From positions 1 to 39,643 of the forward strand of contig CAYOSU010000012.1 in assembly GCA_964406735.1 (NCBI GenBank): 39,643 nt of DNA, given 5' to 3'. Positions 23,224 to 31,000 of the stretch are shown in pieces. The notes under the pieces were generated by a model. The model was not told the origin of the DNA and did not search any database. It saw only the letters and a list, made by a program, of their open reading frames with translations. How positions within the stretch are numbered: position 1 is the first letter of the stretch; each line of letters opens with the position of its first letter. The position numbers and the translations under genes are program-made. The stretch is from CAYOSU01 sp964406735 (lineage in GTDB: Bacteria > Bacillota > Clostridia > Christensenellales > CAMQZB01).

Positions 23224-24303
23224 TTATTTCTGAGTTTCGTCGATCGCACCGCCGCCGAGGCACAGTGAGCCGTCTTCGGAGTATACTACGAGGTACTGAC
23301 CGGGCGTTACGGCTCGTTGCGGTCTATCAAAGCTACATTCGAGCTTGCCGGCTATATATATTGCCGTTGCGTCCTGATCGGGCTGACGGTAGCGCGTCTT
23401 TATTTTGCAACGGAAAGTGCCGTTTTCGGGCGTTTCCGTTATAAATCTGAACTCGTTGCACGTGCACGACGACGAATAGAGCTTATCGTCCTCGCCGTTT
23501 TCTACTATAAGGCGGTTGTTTTCTAAGTCTTTCTCGACGACGAACCACCTGCCGTTATCAAAACCCCTCAATCCGCCTATATTCAAGCCCTTGCGCTGAC
23601 CCAAGGTGTAATACATAAGACCTATATGCTCGCCCACCTTCGTGCCGTCGGGAGTTACCATATCGCCCGGAGTATTTGGCAAATACGTGCTCAGGAAATT
23701 CCTGAAATTACGCTCGCCGATGAAACATATGCCAGTCGAGTCCTTCTTTTTCGCCGTCGAAAGTCCAAGCTCCTCCGCTATGCGGCGAACCTCGGGTTTC
23801 TCTACGTCGGCAAGCGGGAAAAGCACCTTGTCAAGCTGGGCGTAGGAAAGCTGATTTAAGAAGTACGTCTGGTCCTTATTCAAGTCCTTGGGCTTTGCAA
23901 GGTACTTTAAGCCGTCTTTCTCTACTATCTTGCAGTAATGCCCCGTCGCTATCATATCTGCACCTATCGACATCGCAAAGTCGAGGAATGGACCGAATTT
24001 TATCTCTCTGTTGCAAAGCACGTCGGGGTTGGGCGTTCTGCCTTTCTCGTACTCCGAAAGGAAGTATCTGAACACCCTGTCGTAATACTCCTTGGCGTAG
24101 TTGACTCCGTAAAAGGGTATGCGAAGCTTTGCCGCAACGCTTTGCGCATCGGCATAGTCTACGTCAGAGGTGCAACGGCCGTTCTCGTCCTTTTCGTCCC
24201 AATTCTTCATGAAGACGCCTATTACGTCGTGCCCCTGCTCTTTTAATAAATACGCCGCAACGGAGCTATCTACTCCGCCCGACAAGCCTAATACTACTTT
24301 CAT
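23224..24303 (-). CDS. mnmA: tRNA-specific 2-thiouridylase
   Basis: 359 residues. It thiolates U34 of Lys, Glu and Gln tRNAs. The PP-loop GLSGGVDSSVAAYLL, the catalytic Cys of NPDVLCNREIKF, and the second catalytic Cys in STGICFIGER are all present, as are TGHYCK and the C-terminal beta-barrel with GPGQYLVVY-like TPGQYLVVYSE. ATG 24303 is chosen over an in-frame GTG two codons upstream because it begins MKVVLGLSGG. A TTTACA-17-TATAAT promoter ends six bases before this ATG and there is no Shine-Dalgarno, so a leaderless mRNA is predicted. Confidence 0.95.
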   Translation of the reverse strand: MKVVLGLSGGVDSSVAAYLLKEQGHDVIGVFMKNWDEKDENGRCTSDVDYADAQSVAAKLRIPFYGVNYAKEYYDRVFRYFLSEYEKGRTPNPDVLCNREIKFGPFLDFAMSIGADMIATGHYCKIVEKDGLKYLAKPKDLNKDQTYFLNQLSYAQLDKVLFPLADVEKPEVRRIAEELGLSTAKKKDSTGICFIGERNFRNFLSTYLPNTPGDMVTPDGTKVGEHIGLMYYTLGQRKGLNIGGLRGFDNGRWFVVEKDLENNRLIVENGEDDKLYSSSCTCNEFRFITETPENGTFRCKIKTRYRQPDQDATAIYIAGKLECSFDRPQRAVTPGQYLVVYSEDGSLCLGGGAIDETQK

Positions 24304-24309
24304 ACGCAC

Positions 24310-24338
24310 ATTATAGCAAAGGTTGCGCTTTTTGTAAA
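24310..24338 (-). promoter_or_regulatory. Promoter of mnmA (predicted leaderless)
   Basis: On the minus strand, TTTACA (24338-24333), 17-base spacer, TATAAT (24315-24310), then GTGCGT and the ATG. Confidence 0.75.
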
Positions 24339-24399
24339 GGCTGTTTTTGAGGTATGTGGGATTTTTGGGGAAAAGTTGGAAGTGAAGCTATGGTGTAAG

Positions 24400-24975
24400 C
24401 GGTGTTTGAGGGCGTAGTTACTTTCGTTAGGCTCCTTCCACCGCTAATGCGGTCCCCCTCCCTCTCGGAGGGAGGCTTGCGTGGCTTCGCCACAAGTGAA
24501 TAGTGAAAAGTGAATAGTGAAGAGTTGTGGTTGGGTTATTATTTAGACTGCGAATAGTGATGAAAGAATGTTCTGAGTTATGAGCGGTGTTTGAGATAAG
24601 AATTACGATAGTTGACAATCCCTCAGTCTCGCCGTATAAGCGGCGAGCCACCTCCCTTTTGCATGAGGAGGCTTTTTATATGGATTCTGTTATTATTAGA
24701 ATTTTTAGGGAAATGAGGTTTTTGGTTCTATACAGAGTTTGAAGGAGTAGTTAGGTTTTGGCAATCCCTCAGTCTCGGCGTTTTAGCGCCGAGACAGCTC
24801 CCTTTACACAAAGGAGCCTTTCATAATGTCGAGTTATTTATTAGACTGCGGCGGGAGAAAGCCCCGCCCTACGGCTATGGGGAGCAGTTTTAAGTGGGGA
24901 AAGCGAAGTTTGAGGGAAAAATTAAGATCACATGCTTTTTATATTAGAAAAGCCCTCGAATAGTCGAGGGCTTTT
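24400..24975. repeat. Dispersed repeat mosaic: three modules, GC-rich hairpin, GCCCTCGA hairpin
   Basis: Three CTCCC/GGAG modules (24400-24480, 24590-24674, 24674-24845) each show TTTGAG..GTAGTTA, a palindromic stem such as CTCGCCG/CGGCGAG or CTCGGCG/CGCCGAG, and CTCCC..GGAGG or GGAGCC. They are followed by ATTAGACTG, the GGCGGGAGAAAGCCCCGCC element (24849-24874), AAAGCGAAGTTTGAGGG, and ATTAGAAAA with a perfect 12-bp hairpin AAAAGCCCTCGA / TCGAGGGCTTTT (24948-24975). A short direct repeat GTGAATAGTGAA (24497 onward) is also present. Confidence 0.85.
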
Positions 24976-25088
24976 GTTGTTTTACCGTTTGGGGTATATT
25001 TCCCCTTTACCGAGGGGGTAAGCATGTTTAAGTTTTTTTCTTTTCGTGTGTTATTGTTTTGTTATTGTTGTGTAGTATTGAGAATTAA

Positions 25089-25116
25089 AAAAGGCAGAGT
25101 TTGAGTTCTGCCTTTT
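25089..25116. terminator. GGCAGA hairpin in the mnmA-GH2 gap
   Basis: AAAAGGCAGA / TCTGCCTTTT, 10-bp arms, related to the recurrent GCAGAG hairpins elsewhere. The DNA between 24976 and 25088 and between 25117 and 25200 shows no gene. Confidence 0.6.
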
Positions 25117-25200
25117 GAATGGTATTGTCAATAGGTTTTAACCATATCTGGGGTATTTTTTCGGAAAAGTTTTTCTAAAAACAACATATTCTATTAGTAT

Positions 25201-25226
25201 AAAAGCCTCGGGAGACCGAGGCTTTT
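25201..25226 (-). terminator. Terminator of the uronate operon
   Basis: AAAAGCCTCGG / CCGAGGCTTTT, 11-bp perfect arms with loop GAGA, 101 bases past the GH2 stop; on the minus strand ATACTAATAG follows the TTTT. Confidence 0.7.
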
Positions 25227-25326
25227 GATTGGTTTTTGTTATTTGCCCGATCAAGATTTTTCTTTTCGGGGTTTTGCGTCCCGTTTAAGACATATTCTTA
25301 TTAGGGATTTCACGTCCGTTTAAGGG

Positions 25327-27618
25327 TTATTTTTTCTTTTCGGGTTTTTTGATCTGGTTCAAGGTCTTATTGAGGGCTGCTATTGCCTCTTTGGGGATAG
25401 CGTCGCCGCCCATGGAAGCTATTCTTACGATTGTGAACTGGCCGACCATTTTGAGCATCGACTCGGGGTCTTTAACCATGCTCATTCTCGCATCGTCGCC
25501 GCCTGCAGACTCGAACATCTTGTTTATCATCGCTCTCAAAACAGGACCTGCTTCCTCGGAGTTCATGATGTCTTTTATCTTATCGTGAACGGAGAAGTAG
25601 CCCTCGGGGCGGTCGAGCTTTATCTCGTTGCCGTCCTTATCGAACCAGTTGGTTACGGCGTTCTTCTTGCCCTCGAAGCTATAAGACTTATCGGGTTCTT
25701 TGACCTTCTTTAAGGTCATCTTATCCTTATAAGAGCCCGAAACAGCCGTTACGGTATTAAGACCGTTTTTGAGCTTGACGTCGAACTCGAAGAACATATC
25801 GCCCGTCTTGGTCTCTACCGTCTTGCCGTTTACTTTGAGCGTTACCTCGGGAAGGTTGGAGTATACCTTTATTTTGGTTACGTCCTCGTGGCGGTTTACG
25901 TATCTCTTTCCGCAGAGGTGAACGAACTTATCTTCCTTATTGAGCCATGCCTTGTATGCGTAGAAGGAGTCCTTTCTGGTCTTTCTGTCGAACGTTACAA
26001 GTCCCTTGTTGTTTCTGCCCTTGCAGCCGCCCTCGTCTCTCATATCGACTGCGAAGTCGAACATATTCCAGACGTGGGTAGCCCAGAGGTAATCTCTCTC
26101 TTTTATCGTCTTGATAAGTCCCTCGTGGTACATTGCCTGATATTCCTCGGTGTAGTCGCCCTGAGACGGCTTATCGGAATGCCATTTCAAGATAGCTTCG
26201 CAGCCGTACTCGGAAATTCCCAGGCACTTCTTCGGGTGAGCCTTATGGCACTCGTCAAGGAACGGTCCGTTGTCCTCTATCGTGCCTACGTACCAGCCGT
26301 AGTAGATGTTGTAGGAGAAGATATCCGATATCTCGTTCATCTTGCTATCGATGTCGAGCATCGATACCTGCGCCATCGTCGTAACTCTCGTCGGGTCTAA
26401 CTCGTGGCAGAGGTCGTTGAGCTTGATATGGTTTTCAATGAGCTTCGGATCGTCGTCGCCCTGCATGGTTATCTCGTTGGAAAGTCCCCAGCATACGATC
26501 GACGGGTGGTTATAGGACTGAATGATGAGTTCCTTCATCTGAGAAATGGTGTTCTCCTCGCCCGTTGCCATGAAGCGTGAGATGAACGGGATCTCTACCC
26601 AGATCGCAAAGCCGTACATATCGCAAAGGTCGTACATGTACTGTGCCTGCTGGTAGTGGGCAAGTCTTATCGTATTCGCGCCCATCTCTGCGATGAGTGC
26701 GCAGTCTTCCTCGTGCTCCTTGTTGGTGATAGCCCAACCCATGTTAAATCTATCCTGATGGCGGCAAACGCCTCTTAACGGGGTCTTTTCGCCGTTGAGG
26801 ATAAATCCTTCGTTGGGGTCCATTACGTACTTTCTGACGCCGAATTTGACCGTCTTTCTGTCAAGGACTCTGTCGCCGTCAAGCAAGCTTACCGTACAGG
26901 TATAAAGGTGAGGGTTCTTTCTGCCTTGCCAAAGGATCGGGCGCTGCATTAAAAGCTCGAACGTCGTCTCCTCTACGGGGTGAGTCTCGTCTATTACGCT
27001 TTCGGGAAGAGCGTAATCCTCGATGTGAACGGCTATCGTCTGTCCCTCTACGGGGTTGGTGATAAACGTTCTTACTTCGATATCTGCCGTTCCGTCGTCG
27101 TTTACCTTGGGGGTCACCATTACGCCGTCGCTTCCGAAATAGTCAAGGTCGATATGGCTCTTGGGTACGATGATGATATTGACGTCCCTATATATTCCGC
27201 CGAAGAAGGTGAAGTCTGCAAACTGCGGATAGGTTATCTCGTTCGGGCGGTTGTCTGCGCTGACTGCCAATACGTTTTCGCCGTCCTTTCTGAGGTGCTC
27301 AGTCAAATTTACTCTGAACGTCGAGAAGCCGCCCTCGTGGTGGAAGAGTTTTTCACCGTTAAGGTAAACGTCTGCTATCTGGCTGACTGCGAGGAACTCT
27401 ACGTATACCTCGTTCTCGAACGCCTCTTTGGGAAGCTCGAGCTTTTTGACGTACCAGAACATATCACGGACATAGTCGTTGCCGCCATCCTGTCCGTCGA
27501 GGTTGTTCCAAGTGTGAGGAAGGTTTACCTTAGTTCCCTTTTTCAAGAGCGCTTCGGAAAGCTCTACGTTTTCCTTGATAAATCTCCATCCCTTGTTGAT
27601 GTTCAAAACTTTTCTCAT
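25327..27618 (-). CDS. Glycoside hydrolase family 2 (beta-glucuronidase/galactosidase-like) with C-terminal helical domain
   Basis: 763 residues, no signal peptide, so cytoplasmic. The jelly-roll sugar-binding domain (1-165, with LPHTWNNLDGQ and FFGGIYRDVNI), an Ig-like domain (165-265) and a TIM barrel follow in GH2 order. The acid/base Glu382 is in CWGLSNEI and the nucleophile Glu470 in GISEYGCE. RNNKG (535-539) aligns with the NxK motif that binds the uronate carboxylate in glucuronidases, but a similar NNKG also occurs in beta-galactosidases. After a second Ig-like domain, residues 672-763 (YFSVHDKIKDIM...) form a helical domain of a type I recall from other clostridial glycosidases. As last gene of a glucuronate operon, it most likely releases glucuronate from imported glycosides. 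Confidence 0.88.
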   Translation of the reverse strand: MRKVLNINKGWRFIKENVELSEALLKKGTKVNLPHTWNNLDGQDGGNDYVRDMFWYVKKLELPKEAFENEVYVEFLAVSQIADVYLNGEKLFHHEGGFSTFRVNLTEHLRKDGENVLAVSADNRPNEITYPQFADFTFFGGIYRDVNIIIVPKSHIDLDYFGSDGVMVTPKVNDDGTADIEVRTFITNPVEGQTIAVHIEDYALPESVIDETHPVEETTFELLMQRPILWQGRKNPHLYTCTVSLLDGDRVLDRKTVKFGVRKYVMDPNEGFILNGEKTPLRGVCRHQDRFNMGWAITNKEHEEDCALIAEMGANTIRLAHYQQAQYMYDLCDMYGFAIWVEIPFISRFMATGEENTISQMKELIIQSYNHPSIVCWGLSNEITMQGDDDPKLIENHIKLNDLCHELDPTRVTTMAQVSMLDIDSKMNEISDIFSYNIYYGWYVGTIEDNGPFLDECHKAHPKKCLGISEYGCEAILKWHSDKPSQGDYTEEYQAMYHEGLIKTIKERDYLWATHVWNMFDFAVDMRDEGGCKGRNNKGLVTFDRKTRKDSFYAYKAWLNKEDKFVHLCGKRYVNRHEDVTKIKVYSNLPEVTLKVNGKTVETKTGDMFFEFDVKLKNGLNTVTAVSGSYKDKMTLKKVKEPDKSYSFEGKKNAVTNWFDKDGNEIKLDRPEGYFSVHDKIKDIMNSEEAGPVLRAMINKMFESAGGDDARMSMVKDPESMLKMVGQFTIVRIASMGGDAIPKEAIAALNKTLNQIKKPEKKK

Positions 27619-27755
27619 TGTTTCTCTCCTAAAATTTAAGTTTGTTGGTCGTCTGTTTACGTTGACCGCATCTTACTACTTATTATACCAAACCAAACTA
27701 TCGACTTCAATACAAAATCGATAGTTTTATTGCAAATTTTTAAGCAATTTTTGGC

Positions 27756-28601
27756 TTATACGCCCGAATATGCGTTGAATCCGCCGTCAACAGGGATGCA
27801 GATTCCCGTTACAAAGCCAGACGCTTCATCGGACGCCAAGTACAAGAGTGCACCGAGAAGGTCGCTCGTCTCGCCGAAGCGGTTCATCGGGGTCGATCTC
27901 AATATCTTGCCTGTTCTTGCAGTCGGCGTGCCGTCCTCGTTGAAAAGAAGGCTTCTGTTCTGGTTGGTTGCGAAAAAGCCGGGAGCTATCGCATTGCAAC
28001 GGATGCCTACGGGTGCGAAGTGCACTGCAAGCCATTCGGTGAAGTTGCCTATACCTGCCTTTGCCGCAGAGTACGCAGGTATCTTGGTCAAGGGGCGGTA
28101 TGCGTTCATCGAGGAGATGTTGATTATGTTGCCTCTGCCTTTCTCGCTCATCTTCTTTGCAAATACCTGAGAGCAGTATACCGCACTCATGATATTAAGG
28201 TCGAACACGAAGCGGAAGCCTTGCTCGTCCAAGTCGAAGAAGGACTTGATATCGTCGCTCAACTCGTTGCTCATATACTCGTTATCACACGTTGCTTTGG
28301 GAGAATTTCCGCCTGCACCGTTGATGAGCATGGTTACTTCGCCCAAATTTTCCTCTATCGTCTTGCGAGCCTCCTCTATCTCTGCCTTGACTAAGCAGTT
28401 GGTCTTAACTCCGAGCGCAACGCCGCCGTCAGCCTTTATCGCATCGACGGTGCGTTTGATGCCCTCTTCGCTTATGTCCATGACGGCTACCTTTGCGCCG
28501 CATGCCGCCAACGCTCTTGCGAACTCACTCATGAGGACGCCGCCTGCGCCCGTTATTGCTACTACCTCGTTTGAAAGGTCTACTTTGAAGGGTATTTTCA
28601 T
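27756..28601 (-). CDS. uxuB: SDR oxidoreductase, D-mannonate oxidoreductase (fructuronate reductase) type
   Basis: 281 residues, classical short-chain dehydrogenase. It has the nucleotide-binding TGAGGVLMSEFA, LINGAGGN, catalytic SSMNAY(13)YSAAK (Ser163/164, Tyr177, Lys181) and the C-terminal VDGGFNAYSGV. The insertion DIKSFFDLDEQGFRFVFDLN is characteristic of the B. subtilis YjmF/UxuB group, which reduces D-fructuronate to D-mannonate; this SDR is unrelated to the E. coli UxuB fold. The gene has AAGGAG upstream and follows the kinase by 18 bases. UxaC, encoded first in the operon, would supply its substrate. Confidence 0.85.
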   Translation of the reverse strand: MKIPFKVDLSNEVVAITGAGGVLMSEFARALAACGAKVAVMDISEEGIKRTVDAIKADGGVALGVKTNCLVKAEIEEARKTIEENLGEVTMLINGAGGNSPKATCDNEYMSNELSDDIKSFFDLDEQGFRFVFDLNIMSAVYCSQVFAKKMSEKGRGNIINISSMNAYRPLTKIPAYSAAKAGIGNFTEWLAVHFAPVGIRCNAIAPGFFATNQNRSLLFNEDGTPTARTGKILRSTPMNRFGETSDLLGALLYLASDEASGFVTGICIPVDGGFNAYSGV

Positions 28602-28619
28602 TGCTTTTTCTCCTTGTTT

Positions 28620-29693
28620 TTAGCGTTTTACTCTTGCGTCGCCTGCCATTATCGACTCGATGACGCTGACGTTTGCGGGAAGTCCGTAATCGGTCTCAAG
28701 CGTCGCTACGTACGCACCCGAGGCTCTGCCGAATTTCGTCGAATACTCTACGGTGTTGCCCATGATGAGAGAGTACAGAAGTCCGCCTACAAAACCATCT
28801 CCGCCGCCTATTCTGTCGTATACGTATATCGGAGTGGGCTCAACTACGGTGAACTCATTGCCATCGTACGCTATAGCTCCCCAAAGGTGCTGATTCGTCG
28901 ATATTACCTGACGAAGGGTGGTTGCGAATACCGATACCTTGGGGTATTCCTTGGAAGCGGTCAATATCATCTCCTTGAAAGAGTCTATCTTGGATCCCAA
29001 GTCCTTGCCGCCTGCCTCGGGACCTTTGAGTCCCAAGCAAAGCTGGTAGTCCTCTTCGTTGCCGACCAATATATCGGAAAGCTCGGCTATTCTCTTGAAT
29101 GCCGCAGAAAGCTCTTCTTCTCTTCCTTTCCAGAAGCTTGCACGGTAGTTTAAGTCAAAGGATATCTTCGTGCCGTATTCCTTTGCTTTTTCCGCTAAGG
29201 CTACGCAAAGCTTAGAAGTCGTCGGAGAAAGCGCCGCAATAAGACCTGACAGATGAAGTATCTTTACGCCGTCCTCGCCGAAAATTTTATCCAAGTCGAA
29301 GTCCTCTATCGACATCGTTCTGCCGACCTCGCCGCTTCTGTCGTTGGCAACTCTCGGACCTCTCGTGCCGTAGCCACGCTCTGCGATGTTGAACTGGTGT
29401 CTGTATCCCCACGGATCGCCCTTTTCTACCTCTCTACCGACGTAGTCCATTCCGCGCGATCTTAAATTTCTCTTGATAAACTCCGCAATGGGGTCGTTCT
29501 TTACAAAGCTCGTCATGACGAGAGTTCTCTCGCCAAGACCTGCCGCTATCGACAGTACGTTGCTCTCTGCGCTCGTCGCCTGCATCTTGTAGGTGTCGGA
29601 GCTCTCAATAGGCTGTCCGTTTATCGGCGTTATGCGAACGCCCATGCTGGTCGGGCAGGCTATAGCGTATTTACAATCCTTTCTGAATTCCAT
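28620..29693 (-). CDS. PfkB-family sugar-acid kinase
   Basis: 357 residues, longer than most PfkB kinases (about 300-330). The ribokinase fold is shown by SAESNVLSIAAGLG near the N-terminus and the catalytic DRIGGGDGFVGGLLYS with Asp299 as base. ISFDLNYRASFWKGREE (177-193) resembles 2-keto-3-deoxygluconate kinases. The long internal segment PWGYRHQFNIAERGYGTRGPRV and the C-terminal ARVKR belong to a PfkB subgroup I know from Clostridia but whose substrate I do not know. The default guess is KDG kinase, but the operon lacks the enzyme that makes KDG; gluconate is the alternative. GGAGGG precedes the ATG. Confidence 0.82.
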   Translation of the reverse strand: MEFRKDCKYAIACPTSMGVRITPINGQPIESSDTYKMQATSAESNVLSIAAGLGERTLVMTSFVKNDPIAEFIKRNLRSRGMDYVGREVEKGDPWGYRHQFNIAERGYGTRGPRVANDRSGEVGRTMSIEDFDLDKIFGEDGVKILHLSGLIAALSPTTSKLCVALAEKAKEYGTKISFDLNYRASFWKGREEELSAAFKRIAELSDILVGNEEDYQLCLGLKGPEAGGKDLGSKIDSFKEMILTASKEYPKVSVFATTLRQVISTNQHLWGAIAYDGNEFTVVEPTPIYVYDRIGGGDGFVGGLLYSLIMGNTVEYSTKFGRASGAYVATLETDYGLPANVSVIESIMAGDARVKR

Positions 29694-29709
29694 TTTTATT
29701 CCCTCCGTA

Positions 29710-30939
29710 TCAAAATAATTTCGTGGCAGACCAAAGTCCGACTGCCGGGTTGGAGATGTAGAATATCTCCTCGCCGTCTACTGTGTTGAAGCCGTCTTCG
29801 AGCTTTTCGGGGTCATACCTCTTTATCGCCTCGCTATAAGGCATATACTTAAAATTGACGCCCTCTATCTCCTCTTTTGTCATCTTCTCGACGCAGTAGG
29901 TGATATTGAATCTGCCGTTCGACGAGCCGTGTATCAGGTGCGCCGCCGCCGACAAATTCTCCTTTAAGTCCTCTTTCTCCGTGGCAAGAGCCAAGATATT
30001 GTCTCTTCCCGTGTAGCCGTAGCGTCTTATCAGCGTGTCTATAGCCTTATCCTCGCCAAATCTCTCTACGCCCTTGGCAAGGATTATGAGGTCGCCGCCC
30101 GTTTCTATCGCAAGGCGTGTCCTGTAAACTGCCTTATTGCCAAGCCAAGTTGACTTGAATTCCTCTTCGTCAAGCCTTACGACCACCTTTTTGAGCGGCT
30201 TTTCAAGGTAGATGAGATTTCTCTCCTGCGAGAGCTTTACCGCCTTTTCAAACGGTTCTCTGCCCTTTCCCGTGAAAAGACCTATTACCTTGCCGTTTTC
30301 TACAACTGTCTGGAAGTAGTATAAATTGACGTCTTTGAGGTAATTTCTCTCGGCGTAGTCGAACACCTCTCTTACCGCAGAGTGGTCTCTTCCCATTATC
30401 TTTTCCATATCGCAGCATGCGCCTAAGAAGTGGGAGGAATTTATCATCGAGCTTCCGCCTAAGCCGACGAACAAATTCTTGTTGCCGTTCGCCATGCCGA
30501 CTACCTCGTGAGGTACTACCTGACCTATCGATATTACCGTTACGCCCTCTTCCATTACCGCTTTATTGACGTTAATATCTATCGCAAAGTCGCATACGCC
30601 CTTTGAAACGGTATTTACGAACTCTTTGGGGACTACGCCAAGGCAAACGGTATCTTTACGGAAGTTGTGGTTGATGATCTTTTCGAACGGGATCGTCGGG
30701 TACATCTTCCTTGCTTCCTCTTCCGTCATGCCCTCGTGCGTTCCGAGCGCTATCATGACGGAAACGTTAGAGGTTCCCTTTAAGGCGTCGTAAAGCTCGC
30801 AAGCGATCTCTCCTGCGTGGGAGTGGTGTCTCGTTATATCGGGGCAAGCGAGAATGACTTTCTCCGTTATCTTATTATTTTTGAGAAAATCGGCTACGAC
30901 GCTTTTTATATCTTCTCTTGTTATATTCTCTTTTATCAT
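29710..30939 (-). CDS. LarA-family nickel-pincer racemase/epimerase homologue
   Basis: 409 residues, DUF2088/LarA superfamily. LarA enzymes hold a nickel pincer nucleotide covalently on a Lys and transfer hydride at the alpha carbon of 2-hydroxyacids. The residues corresponding to lactate racemase His174, Lys184 and His200 are His144 (VVPHEVVG), Lys154 (NGNKN) and His170 (SSHF), with exactly the same 10- and 16-residue spacing. GTHEG (His68) fits the first catalytic His. The N-terminal DITRHHSHAGE replaces the usual DxTRPxP. Between gnd and a sugar-acid kinase, a sugar-acid 2-epimerase role is more likely than lactate racemisation. Start ATG 30939 has AAAGG upstream. The larB, larC and larE cofactor genes are not in the window. 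Confidence 0.85.
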   Translation of the reverse strand: MIKENITREDIKSVVADFLKNNKITEKVILACPDITRHHSHAGEIACELYDALKGTSNVSVMIALGTHEGMTEEEARKMYPTIPFEKIINHNFRKDTVCLGVVPKEFVNTVSKGVCDFAIDINVNKAVMEEGVTVISIGQVVPHEVVGMANGNKNLFVGLGGSSMINSSHFLGACCDMEKIMGRDHSAVREVFDYAERNYLKDVNLYYFQTVVENGKVIGLFTGKGREPFEKAVKLSQERNLIYLEKPLKKVVVRLDEEEFKSTWLGNKAVYRTRLAIETGGDLIILAKGVERFGEDKAIDTLIRRYGYTGRDNILALATEKEDLKENLSAAAHLIHGSSNGRFNITYCVEKMTKEEIEGVNFKYMPYSEAIKRYDPEKLEDGFNTVDGEEIFYISNPAVGLWSATKLF

Positions 30940-31000
30940 AATGCCTTTATGAGCAAATGCCGACTTCAATTATCCGTCGGCATCCGCTTATATTTTTTAT

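Noticed and set aside
24400..24975. CRISPR array
   Set aside because: The repeats are long, imperfect, hairpin-rich and irregularly spaced, with no uniform spacers and no cas genes in the window.
26980..27639. Plus-strand open frame of 219 codons in the 5' part of the GH2 gene
   Set aside because: Antisense shadow of the GH2 sugar-binding domain; no motif.
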